From the NCBI GenBank assembly GCA_934274515.1, contig CAKQTC010000011.1, positions 12,219 through 76,218 on the forward strand: a stretch of DNA of 64,000 nt, written 5' to 3'. Below the pieces are notes generated by a model that was not told the DNA's origin, made no database searches, and was given only the letters and a program-made list of their open reading frames with translations. How positions within the stretch are numbered: the stretch's first letter is position 1; each line of letters begins with the position of its first letter. The stretch is from an uncultured Clostridia bacterium (GTDB lineage: Bacteria; Bacillota; Clostridia; Christensenellales; DTU072). The translations under genes and the position numbers were made by a program. Below, in pieces: positions 10,747 to 19,227 of this stretch.

Positions 10747-11123
10747 CTGTAGACCTTCCCGATGTGGTAGCATTGTGTGGTACGTTCTATATGAACGCCA
10801 TATTTATTGCAGTGGATAAACTTTCCGTTTCCTAGATATACTCCAATATGATTCAACACAGAATTGTTGTTAAATAATATGACATCTCCTTCTTGCTCTG
10901 GCTCATTAACCTCTTGGACTTTTTCACATAGTTCGTTTAGTGCAATGTCCTTACAGACCATGAAGTCTCTGCCGTCAGCCTTAAATAAGTCTAAATCTGG
11001 CAGGATGTGCCCAAACCTCTTTTCAACTTCTATAGCCAAACCATAACAGTCAAACCCTGTCTTTGCATTACGCCCATTATGCCTATACCGAACCCCAAGC
11101 AGGTCATCAATGTTTATCATCAA
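10737..11123 (-). CDS. NlpC/P60-type tail peptidase
   Basis: 128 aa. A Cys in GFDCYG (Cys26) and a His in NHIGVYLG match the Cys-His active site of NlpC/P60 cell-wall peptidases, and FIHCNK follows where the third polar residue is expected. Peptidases of this family sit next to the hub gene in lambda-like siphophages (gpK) and open the peptidoglycan during DNA entry. The start could be either of two adjacent Met codons. Confidence 0.85.
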   Translation of the reverse strand: MMINIDDLLGVRYRHNGRNAKTGFDCYGLAIEVEKRFGHILPDLDLFKADGRDFMVCKDIALNELCEKVQEVNEPEQEGDVILFNNNSVLNHIGVYLGNGKFIHCNKYGVHIERTTQCYHIGKVYRWL

Positions 11124-11132
11124 AAGCCTGCC

Positions 11133-11651
11133 TTACTCATTTGTAATAGAAGGACATCTGTTTACAGTTGCTAAGACCCTAGGCACATTTAGCTGAGCGG
11201 CAGAATCAAACACAAGATTCCACTTTGCTGTTATACCATCCCAAGAAACCGAGTCCATTTGAAATTCGTAATGATAAAGTTTTGAGAACGCGATTTGTGT
11301 ATCTGTAAGTCTTGTGTAAAAAGCCTCGAATACGCACTTTGGAGTAGAATCAATAGACCTGATAACCTCAATGATACGCTGGTCTATCGCTGAGATTGTT
11401 ACAGATGTATTTCCAATTTTCTGTCCATCTTCCGATGGAGGAATAAATGAGAAGTACGCAGGATAATATGTTTTGCCTTGGTATTTAACTTTTGCATTAT
11501 TATTTATAAGTCGTAAATGACCATTCTCCTGCTCGTTGTTATCTTTCCAGATAATGCTTCCGTGCTGAATATCAACAAGAATCGGGATGTTTCCGTCCGA
11601 AGCCCTGTCAAAAAGCTCGCTCATTGTTACACTTTCTATATTCTTTGGCAT
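11133..11651 (-). CDS. Minor tail protein (gpL/DUF1833-like)
   Basis: 172 aa, between the distal tail gene and the NlpC peptidase, which is the lambda M-L-K-I-J gene order. The sequence (TVSWDG-like end, ISAIDQRIIEVIRSID) resembles DUF1833/gpL tail-tip proteins. Assigned mainly by synteny. Confidence 0.6.
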   Translation of the reverse strand: MPKNIESVTMSELFDRASDGNIPILVDIQHGSIIWKDNNEQENGHLRLINNNAKVKYQGKTYYPAYFSFIPPSEDGQKIGNTSVTISAIDQRIIEVIRSIDSTPKCVFEAFYTRLTDTQIAFSKLYHYEFQMDSVSWDGITAKWNLVFDSAAQLNVPRVLATVNRCPSITNE

Positions 11652-11653
11652 TT

Positions 11654-12619
11654 TCAGCTCCTTAGCAATTTGTCTATATCAAACTCTCTCGTAACTACAT
11701 TTTCCCATGTCATAGATACCCTCATACAAAATCCTGACTTCACTGCTGTAAGTGGAGATATAATCCTGTATTTATCATATTGTGCGTCGCTGTAATCAAC
11801 CCTGTAATACCGGTCTTTGTCAGCAGATGTTTTTCCAAGTATGTAATCAGATTCTGTTATGAAATTTTTTTGACCATTCTGGTCAAGGTAATAACATCTA
11901 TAGCACCCTTTAAGATTGATATTGTCTATCGCAGGAAATGAGAATGCTTTTACTCCGTATTTATGTCCGTATATAAACCAGTCCACAAACCTATCGAATT
12001 CAGACTGTCCGTTCAAATCAAGATTCAGCCAATCAAAATCCATAGATACAGAATACTGGTTCGGTATATATTCCTCTGTTAAACGCCTGTCTGAAAATTC
12101 TCCATTCGGACCGGAAAAATCAACTTTTCCGCCAGAACTGGTTGTGAATGTTGTTGATTCAAGAATCCGCTTGTTTACTGTATCAAGCCATTCTGAATTT
12201 ATTGGTGGTATATACAGATGACCCGGATAATCCTCAATCCACGTCATCTGTACGCGGTTATTAAGTCCGTGTTTCTGTACCGTTGGCGAAGAGATAATTC
12301 TGTATCTGCACATTTCTTTAGAAAGGTCTTTTTTATATCTTCTTATGGACGGAAAAAGAAAAGGGTTTACCCCCCTTTTGTGAATGTCGTTATACCAATC
12401 CATAAAGATTGTAAATTCTGATATGCCCGAGCCATATTTGTCAGCCCAGTTAAAATCCATGGAAATCTTGTATTCCTCTGGAGCATATCTTCTTACAAGT
12501 CGGCGGTCTTTATATCCGCCGTCATTATTCTTGTCTTGTACATAACCATTGCTTCCTATTGTGATAGTCATATCATCAAGAATATGTTTGTTTACAAGTT
12601 TTTCCCATTCAACAACCAT
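11654..12619 (-). CDS. Distal tail protein with internal duplication
   Basis: 321 aa. Two tandem copies of one domain are visible: residues about 1-140 and 141-321 share RRLxxxYxPxxYxxSMDFxW, then an FxxFxDWxxxxHxxGVxxFxFPxI block and a closing RVQMTW/RVSMTW strand. Position after the tape measure suggests a distal tail or minor tail (gpM-like) protein. The start codon lacks a strong ribosome-binding site. Confidence 0.65.
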   Translation of the reverse strand: MVVEWEKLVNKHILDDMTITIGSNGYVQDKNNDGGYKDRRLVRRYAPEEYKISMDFNWADKYGSGISEFTIFMDWYNDIHKRGVNPFLFPSIRRYKKDLSKEMCRYRIISSPTVQKHGLNNRVQMTWIEDYPGHLYIPPINSEWLDTVNKRILESTTFTTSSGGKVDFSGPNGEFSDRRLTEEYIPNQYSVSMDFDWLNLDLNGQSEFDRFVDWFIYGHKYGVKAFSFPAIDNINLKGCYRCYYLDQNGQKNFITESDYILGKTSADKDRYYRVDYSDAQYDKYRIISPLTAVKSGFCMRVSMTWENVVTREFDIDKLLRS

Positions 12620-12654
12620 AAGGTAGATTCTATATATGTTAAAAACTGTTGTTA

Positions 12655-12691
12655 AATAAAAAAAGGTAGTTTCACTGTCAGAAACTACCTT
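12655..12691 (-). terminator. Rho-independent terminator after the tape measure gene
   Basis: Perfect 11-bp stem (12663-12673 with 12681-12691), 7-base loop, and a U-run on the minus strand. Transcription is at least partly stopped between the tape measure and the tail-tip genes, so the tail-tip genes may have their own promoter in 12620-12655. Confidence 0.8.
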
Positions 12692-12699
12692 GCAAGTGA

Positions 12700-15600
12700 T
12701 TACCAGGCGACTGATTTTCCCCTCAGTCTGTATTCCCTTGCATTAAATGAAGCGTCCAAATCGCCGTTAGCAATAGCCTCTCCGACAACATTTTTTAGGA
12801 CAATATCGAAACTTATATTTCCATTCTCATCATAGCTCTCTTTTACATCTGTCTGGACTCCTTGGGTTGTCTGGTCAATAAAATTGAATGTAGGGTTGAA
12901 CTCAATCTGCATTGTTCCGCTGTCTTTCTGAATATTGTTACCAACCAATGTATCAGGAGTTTTCGTCGCAATCAGATAATCATCAGGAGCTGTGGAAATT
13001 ACGTTTCCATTCGGCGTTATAATAGCGTCATTTACGCTTATACTTTTCGCCGAGTAATAGTCATTCTCACTTAACGCCTGTTTATGCAAAAGGTTCTTCT
13101 GGTAATATTCCGCGTCTGTTTTCGCTTGGTCTATAAGGTCTGAGAGTGCGTCTTTTAGATTCTTTATTCTTTGTTCATAATCATTCTCTTCGGTGGAATT
13201 ATCAGATGAAGAGTCTGAACTCAACATACCTGCGGAAATCCCTGCGATACCACCAGCGGCTGCCAGTGCAAGTCCTTGTATAACCGTACTCTTGCTGTTT
13301 TTTCGGGCACCCATCATAGCTATTTCAAGTCCAGTTTGAGTTAGTGTTGCAGAAATAGATGACAACAACTGTTTTGCAGCGTCTTTCCAGGCAAGTGCCA
13401 ACCCTTTTGTAGCATCTTTGCCTTCTGCTATAGATTTTCCTATAGCCGTCCATGAATTTTCTATTGCACTAAAGGCTGTCGATTTTGCGGATTCTTTCAT
13501 AGAATCAATAGTCCCTTCCAATTTTTTCTTTACACTATCAGCAAGCTCAGAGGTTCCCCCGACCATCTCCTCCATTTTTTCTAGTGCAGAAATATCAAGA
13601 TTGCTAAAATCAAGAGAAGCGGCAAGCTCTTTACCTTCTTTTCCTATTCCTTCCAGTCGGTCTTTTAATTCAGAAAGATTCTTGTATGTCTGGGTATTCT
13701 CATCTCCAGCTGACAGCGTTCCGTCAGGATTTTCATTAGTGTACCTGGCTTTTACGTAATCACGGAAATTCGTACCCTGTTCAACACCATAGGCATTTAA
13801 GATTTCTTGCTGTCCGTAAGTATTTCCCGGTGCAATTTCGATAGAAGGATTGAACATACGGAACCAAGGATTATCCTCTTTTTTCCATTCGCTTTGTTTG
13901 GAAAGTTCTTTCCATCCCGGCATCTCCCGAAGCTGCTCTATCTTCTGGATTCTATTATATTCGGCTACTTTGTCTATGTAATTATCCTGTTCTTTGTAAA
14001 CCTCGGAATCTATGCCAGTCGCGGACTGGATTTTTGACTCCAAATCCGCTTTTGCGGCATTGACAGTAACCTGTGCGGTATTTACTTCTGTCTGTGCAGA
14101 GTCAAAGTTAGCTTTCGCCTCTGTATAGCTAGGGCTTTCGATTTGTTCTGCTTTGCTGCCAAACACCCTGTCTTTCAGTTTTGAAAAGAACGGCATCTTC
14201 TTTTTTTTATCATTATCACTGACATATTGGGGAGTATTATTCAAAAGCTCCTGTGTCTTGGCAAGATTCTCTTTTGCATCCTGAAAGTTTTTATTCGCTA
14301 TCGCAAGATTATTTTTTGCAGCGGCGACATTTTCATTGCTGTCAAGAATAGTTCCAGAAAAAAAACCGGAGACATCTTTTTGCATACGGCTTATATCTTT
14401 GGTGCCATTTTCGGTATAAACTTTTTGAAGTGTGTTCAGGTAAGCTGTTTTATCTGTTTTTGGAAGAGCATTAAATTTTTGAAACTGCTCTGAATCAGGA
14501 TAATACAAATTATTGACAAGCATCCTGCTTTTTTCGGCGTTAACTCTGTCATCCAGAGTTTCATTTTCGTTCTTGAATCCTGATAATATTGAAGCATTTT
14601 CTCGGCGTTTCTTTACTTCTGTATAAATCGCACTCACGGATTTCAAGGTGGCTTCTGTAAACTTCCCTGACGCGTCTGTCATTGCGTCAAAGGCATTTAC
14701 CCAGGATTCCTTGTTTGTGTATCCTAATTCAGAAGCCCATTCCTCATCATACAGTTTATCTAAATCTTCTCGTTTGAAAGCCGCTCCGCTAAAGAACTGC
14801 GATAGCTGAGTCTCCTGTCGTTGTAACTCCTGCAAATATGCACTGGTAACTTTTGCAGTTGCTTTTGACGACATCGCAAACTCTTCATAAATTTTAGCTG
14901 TTCCCTCTTGGTTTATACCTCTTGAACCGGAAACACCTCCGGTATAAATTTCAGGGTTTTTGTATGAAACCATTCTCAGGGTATCTTCTGGACTGAAGCC
15001 TGAGGAAATCATCGCATTTGCAATAGCCTGATTTATTTCTCTGGCATTTTCATTCTTTAGCTGCGTATTTACATTTTGAGTCGATAAACCCTCGATGGAC
15101 ACGTTTAAAATAGAGGCTGCATATCTTTTCCAGAATGGAGTAAATGTTTTTTCAACTTTTTTCTTTGTTATTCTCTCCGCCGCCTCAAGCTGTTTTTCAT
15201 CTATAAGGGTTCCCTTCGAGTCAATAAACAGAGCATTTAAAAGAATTTTTTGAGTATCATCTTTTAAGGTTTTAGCAAATTCTTTATATTTCCCTGAGAT
15301 TTTATTTATCTCTTGATTATTTAGGTTTTTCTCTGCGGTGGTCTGAGTTTTTTTGCCTAAAGCCTCTTCAAGCTCCTTGTTTAATTTTTGAATTATTTTC
15401 TGGTCGTCTCCAGTAAAACTTGATTCAAGGACGGAGCTGATATTAGAAAGATTCTTTGAGATTATACCCTTTGTTTTGTCGCTTAAATTTTCACTTGCTG
15501 TATCAAGATAGTTATTTCCATAAAAAAGTTTTAAATAATTTGCTATATCATCAGTTTTAAGATTTTGATTGTTTTTTATCCAGCTGAAATCCTCTTCATT

Positions 15601-18261
15601 GATTCCAAGGCTCTTCTGTTTTTCAAGCAGTTTTCTTGCTTCCTGCAACCTGTTCTGTTCTCTGTTGCGTTCTTCCTCTCTGTACGCCTCTGTCTGTTTA
15701 TACATTTCATAAACATCGGCATCAATAGAGGTAGAGGATTTTTTGTCTTTTGAGAATTTTCCGAAACTCTCAGCGGCATCTCTGGCTAAGCTGACACCCT
15801 GTGATTGAAGAAAGAAGTTGTAGTTCTGACCTCCATTTTCTTTCTGTGCTTTTTTTAAGCTCTCTTCAAATCTTTTTAAGGTATTCCCAATTATTGTGAT
15901 TGAATCTTGTCTGTTTTCACCTTCTAGGAGAATTGTAGGCAGCCCGATTTCTTTTAGTAAATTCGAGAAAAAATCAGATTTAGATAATTTCCTATAATCC
16001 TCATCACTTATGTTATTTAATATATCAATAGCATAGTTTGCTTTTTCTTTCTCTGCTGTTATCTGTTCTGCTTTGCTTGAATATATTCTTGTTCCGGTCG
16101 CTCTCGCTTCGTCTATATATGTCCTGTATGAAGTGTCAGAATCTTTCTTTAACAAAGCCTCTGTGTTGGAATTTGTCGCTATGGTCTGATTTTTTATAGC
16201 ATCCAACACCCCGGTCAGAATCTCATAATTTTCACCCGATTTTTTAACTTGGTTTAAATCATACTTGTCGTTCCAGAATTTTGAAAAATCCTTTACGGCG
16301 GAATACCACCATTCTTGAAAATCCATAATAGGCTGAACAGGAGTTTTTTCGTATACGAGTTTTCCAAACTCAGCCATACCGAGCTGTCTTATATCAGCAA
16401 GGTTTGTTTTTTTTGCTTTATATGTCTTTGCACCTTTCTCTGTGGCATTTGCAAAACGTCCGCCCTCTGATGTCATGTCAATAAAGGCTCTTTCGATTAA
16501 GTCAGAAGTGATACCACCGCTTGCCGTTATCTGTCTCAGCTCTTTCTGGGAAACGTTCCCAAGCTGTTTCTTTAATTCCTCATAGATAGGGATATTTGCG
16601 TTTGCAAACTGACGCAAGTCCATTGAAGTCGCTTTTCCCATTGCTACAATCTGGGCATAGTTGTTTGCGATGCGGCTCATTTTCTCTTCGTTTCCGCCTG
16701 CTGTGTCTCCAAGCATTTTTAATGTATTTTCTATATCAGAAGAGTATACCCCGGACTGTTTCAGGAGAACCGCAAAATTGGCTATCTGGCTCGTGCTGAA
16801 AGGTGATTTGACTGCATAAGAAGACAAACGCTCGAACATCTGGTCTGCCTCTGACTGGTTTCCATAGACTACGCCAAGGTTCGTCTGAATCGCCTGGATT
16901 TCTCCAAACGCTTTTAATCCTTCTACGCCTGCGTCGTAAAGTTTCTGGGCACCTTTTTTCAGAAGTTCTGCTCCAACCCCAAGTGCAGGAATTATTTTTT
17001 CTGCTGTTTCTTTTGGAAAAATGGTTCTTGTGAGTGTCTTCGCAAATCCTAGTCCTGTCGAATTTAAAAGACCTTTGAAAGTTCCATCGTACATATTGTT
17101 TCTGTTTGCATTATACAATACAGTCTTTTTCCAGTCTTTAAAATTTCTTGCTGTTGTTCCAGCGAACCTTCCCCAGTTTACAGCCTGATACCTTGCAAAT
17201 CTTGTCTGAGAGAACTTGGAAGCTCCATTTTTTACCGACTGAGGCACTCCTGATAGAATATCCTTTATGCGTCCGATACCAGAACTAAAGAACGAGGTAA
17301 CTTTCTCTTTTATAGAATCAAATTTGGATTCAAAAGAATCTTTCAGTCCTTTTTCGAGTGAATCCTGTGTGCGATTGCCGTTTCGTGCATCTTGTCTCAA
17401 AAATTGAAAATGTTTTGCCGCCTCTGTCATGTAGTTTCCAGAGACAAATCTTTCTTGTGCTATCTTATATTTTCCTGCATCGTCTGTAAGCAATAATCTG
17501 GAAGCGGATTGTGCCGAAATTGGATTCGATTCTCTTTGTCTTTTTTCCTGTATGGTTTTATAAATTTCATCAACAATTTCGCGTGCTTGTTTTTGAATGT
17601 AAAAATCTTTCTTTCTCTCATTGTTTATATTTTCATTTTTTATTCTTGTTGCGGCAGAACTGTTTCCAAGTAAATTCCTAAGATTTGTATTTGGCAGTAT
17701 AAAATTTACGCCACCGCCATTAGCTTTTAATTGTTCCTGATATTTTCTTATATTACCTTTTTCTCTGTTTTTGTAATTATAGTCAAAGAGCTGCATTTGC
17801 TCCTTGAATTTCTGCTTTCTGCTTGATTCTGCAAGCATACTTTCTGCTTTATATAATAATCCAGAGGAGCCGGTATTCAAAAACTGTTCCAATGTATCTT
17901 GCTGGCGTTTTGAATGGACTGCCTGAATTTCATCTTTGTACTTATCTAAAAAAGATTCAGATTCTTTTCTATCTTTCCTAGATAGGCGAGCCATTGGAAC
18001 ATCTGAATAATCAATTCCGTATGTAATCCCGCTTTTTTTTGAGGCTCCTGCTTCGTCTTTTAAATTTTTAACAGATTCTGTTATCTTGCTAAGAGTTTTA
18101 GAGGCTGTCAGAAGATTTGAAATATCAACTGTTCCCCCCAGGCTTGCATTGCTATCGGGAGATTCCTCTATGGAGGCTTTGTATGCCTCATTAGCAACTA
18201 CGGCATTTATCTTAGCCTCATATTCCTTCTCTAAATCAGAGATGTTGTTCTGGTCAGCCAT
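12700..18261 (-). CDS. Tail tape measure protein
   Basis: About 1853 aa from the Met at 18261, preceded by AAGGAGG; an upstream in-frame Met at 18315 lies inside the chaperone extension and is less likely. It is long and Lys/Glu/Gln-rich with extended coiled coils. An internal region reading FSTSQIANFAVLLKQSGV, followed by ANIPIYEELKKQLG, is typical of tape-measure N-terminal domains, and there is a late Gly/Ala hydrophobic segment (ALAAAGGIAGISAGML). It sets tail length and is ejected at infection. From about 1.5 angstrom per residue, a tail of roughly 280 nm would follow (inference). Confidence 0.93.
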   Translation of the reverse strand: MADQNNISDLEKEYEAKINAVVANEAYKASIEESPDSNASLGGTVDISNLLTASKTLSKITESVKNLKDEAGASKKSGITYGIDYSDVPMARLSRKDRKESESFLDKYKDEIQAVHSKRQQDTLEQFLNTGSSGLLYKAESMLAESSRKQKFKEQMQLFDYNYKNREKGNIRKYQEQLKANGGGVNFILPNTNLRNLLGNSSAATRIKNENINNERKKDFYIQKQAREIVDEIYKTIQEKRQRESNPISAQSASRLLLTDDAGKYKIAQERFVSGNYMTEAAKHFQFLRQDARNGNRTQDSLEKGLKDSFESKFDSIKEKVTSFFSSGIGRIKDILSGVPQSVKNGASKFSQTRFARYQAVNWGRFAGTTARNFKDWKKTVLYNANRNNMYDGTFKGLLNSTGLGFAKTLTRTIFPKETAEKIIPALGVGAELLKKGAQKLYDAGVEGLKAFGEIQAIQTNLGVVYGNQSEADQMFERLSSYAVKSPFSTSQIANFAVLLKQSGVYSSDIENTLKMLGDTAGGNEEKMSRIANNYAQIVAMGKATSMDLRQFANANIPIYEELKKQLGNVSQKELRQITASGGITSDLIERAFIDMTSEGGRFANATEKGAKTYKAKKTNLADIRQLGMAEFGKLVYEKTPVQPIMDFQEWWYSAVKDFSKFWNDKYDLNQVKKSGENYEILTGVLDAIKNQTIATNSNTEALLKKDSDTSYRTYIDEARATGTRIYSSKAEQITAEKEKANYAIDILNNISDEDYRKLSKSDFFSNLLKEIGLPTILLEGENRQDSITIIGNTLKRFEESLKKAQKENGGQNYNFFLQSQGVSLARDAAESFGKFSKDKKSSTSIDADVYEMYKQTEAYREEERNREQNRLQEARKLLEKQKSLGINEEDFSWIKNNQNLKTDDIANYLKLFYGNNYLDTASENLSDKTKGIISKNLSNISSVLESSFTGDDQKIIQKLNKELEEALGKKTQTTAEKNLNNQEINKISGKYKEFAKTLKDDTQKILLNALFIDSKGTLIDEKQLEAAERITKKKVEKTFTPFWKRYAASILNVSIEGLSTQNVNTQLKNENAREINQAIANAMISSGFSPEDTLRMVSYKNPEIYTGGVSGSRGINQEGTAKIYEEFAMSSKATAKVTSAYLQELQRQETQLSQFFSGAAFKREDLDKLYDEEWASELGYTNKESWVNAFDAMTDASGKFTEATLKSVSAIYTEVKKRRENASILSGFKNENETLDDRVNAEKSRMLVNNLYYPDSEQFQKFNALPKTDKTAYLNTLQKVYTENGTKDISRMQKDVSGFFSGTILDSNENVAAAKNNLAIANKNFQDAKENLAKTQELLNNTPQYVSDNDKKKKMPFFSKLKDRVFGSKAEQIESPSYTEAKANFDSAQTEVNTAQVTVNAAKADLESKIQSATGIDSEVYKEQDNYIDKVAEYNRIQKIEQLREMPGWKELSKQSEWKKEDNPWFRMFNPSIEIAPGNTYGQQEILNAYGVEQGTNFRDYVKARYTNENPDGTLSAGDENTQTYKNLSELKDRLEGIGKEGKELAASLDFSNLDISALEKMEEMVGGTSELADSVKKKLEGTIDSMKESAKSTAFSAIENSWTAIGKSIAEGKDATKGLALAWKDAAKQLLSSISATLTQTGLEIAMMGARKNSKSTVIQGLALAAAGGIAGISAGMLSSDSSSDNSTEENDYEQRIKNLKDALSDLIDQAKTDAEYYQKNLLHKQALSENDYYSAKSISVNDAIITPNGNVISTAPDDYLIATKTPDTLVGNNIQKDSGTMQIEFNPTFNFIDQTTQGVQTDVKESYDENGNISFDIVLKNVVGEAIANGDLDASFNAREYRLRGKSVAW

Positions 18262-18266
18262 AGTTC

Positions 18267-18719
18267 CTAATCCTCCTTGGAGTTCTCCAGCTGATAGATA
18301 ACGGAGCAAGCCCAATGTTTCATTGAAAGCATAAGTTTTCTTTCCCTGTAAGTCATATCAACTCCGAAACACTCGCAGTAATTGAGAATATCTACAGGTC
18401 GAAATATCCTGTTCCCATTTATATCTATAGCACAGGAATAGAATAATGTTAAAAAGTGCGACCAAAGCCACTTACAGTCTTCTGGAATGGGAATATCCTT
18501 TAGGTTATCCCATTTTGGGTCTATTTTACATATTCTGAGAAATTCATCATTTCCAAATTTTCTAATAAAGTCGTCGCGTTCATCAATATTGCAGACAGGT
18601 CTCGATTTTATCTCATTCTTCTTATTTTTTGGATTATAAACCGAGACCTTTTTTGAATATTGATAATTAAGATAGAAGTAACGTTCGACAGCAGGTTTTA
18701 ATCGTTCTTCTCTTGCCCT
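18267..18719 (-). CDS. Tail assembly chaperone T extension, -1 frame
   Basis: 150 sense codons with no plausible start codon or ribosome-binding site, open in the -1 frame relative to the upstream gene from the slippery site at 18719-18725 to a TAG at 18267-18269, just before the tape measure start. This is the gpT part of a G-T frameshift pair. Ribosomes that slip would make a protein of about 297 aa (147 codons of G plus 150). gpGT binds the tape measure and recruits tail-tube subunits but is absent from virions in lambda. Confidence 0.85.
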   Translation of the reverse strand, partial: RAREERLKPAVERYFYLNYQYSKKVSVYNPKNKKNEIKSRPVCNIDERDDFIRKFGNDEFLRICKIDPKWDNLKDIPIPEDCKWLWSHFLTLFYSCAIDINGNRIFRPVDILNYCECFGVDMTYRERKLMLSMKHWACSVIYQLENSKED

Positions 18720-19159
18720 AAAAAATTTTCAAGGGTACCTGCAAATTTTGAGACTTCAACTGCAAGGGCAGGGGAGTTGTAGATAATTAAAGGTATGTCA
18801 TCTTTTGTTACTTCTCTGCCATTTGCTACAAGTCGTTTCTTGTCCTTTCCGCGGATGTCAAGGATAAAGCTTGCGATACGCTCTGAAAAAATTTCGTCAT
18901 CTTTTTTTGCTCGTTCCTGTGGGTCTTGAATAGATTTTACTTCGCTTTTCTGCTTATTCCATTTTTCGTCGGCAATTGAGGCGGTGTTTGAATTTACGCC
19001 GCAAACAAGAAATTCAAATCCGCATTTTCTGCCATTTATTTCAGGTTCAAACCATGCACCGTTATTCTCATTGTCTCGAGAGAAAAACTGTGCAATATCA
19101 AGCGTAGCACCGTTTTCAGCCTTCTGTGAAATGTCCTCGTTTTTCTTTGATGTCGCCAT
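18698..19159 (-). CDS. Tail assembly chaperone G
   Basis: 153 aa, acidic and lysine-rich, between the tail tube and tape measure genes, which is the invariant place of tail assembly chaperones. The frame ends 19 bases after the slippery heptamer. The N-terminal third (MATSKKNEDISQKAENG) looks disordered. Confidence 0.8.
   Translation of the reverse strand: MATSKKNEDISQKAENGATLDIAQFFSRDNENNGAWFEPEINGRKCGFEFLVCGVNSNTASIADEKWNKQKSEVKSIQDPQERAKKDDEIFSERIASFILDIRGKDKKRLVANGREVTKDDIPLIIYNSPALAVEVSKFAGTLENFLGQEKND
18719..18725 (-). promoter_or_regulatory. Programmed -1 frameshift site U UUU UUA
   Basis: On the minus strand the zero-frame codons are AAT TTT TTA GGG, giving heptamer T TTT TTA, the same slippery sequence used by HIV-1 gag-pol. 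The -1 frame continues AGG GCA AGA and stays open for 150 codons. It lies between the two halves of the tail chaperone, where -1 slips are conserved among siphophages. Confidence 0.85.
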
Positions 19160-19190
19160 AAATAAAAGTTCCTTAGCTGATGTGGAAAAT

Positions 19191-19223
19191 TTGAAAACAA
19201 GGGGAGTATTTCGCTCCCCTTGT
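19191..19223 (-). terminator. Terminator after tail tube gene
   Basis: 10-bp perfect stem (19197-19206 with 19214-19223), 7-base loop, short U-run on the minus strand. It is placed to make the tail tube transcript more abundant than the downstream chaperones. Confidence 0.75.
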
Positions 19224-19227
19224 AGGG

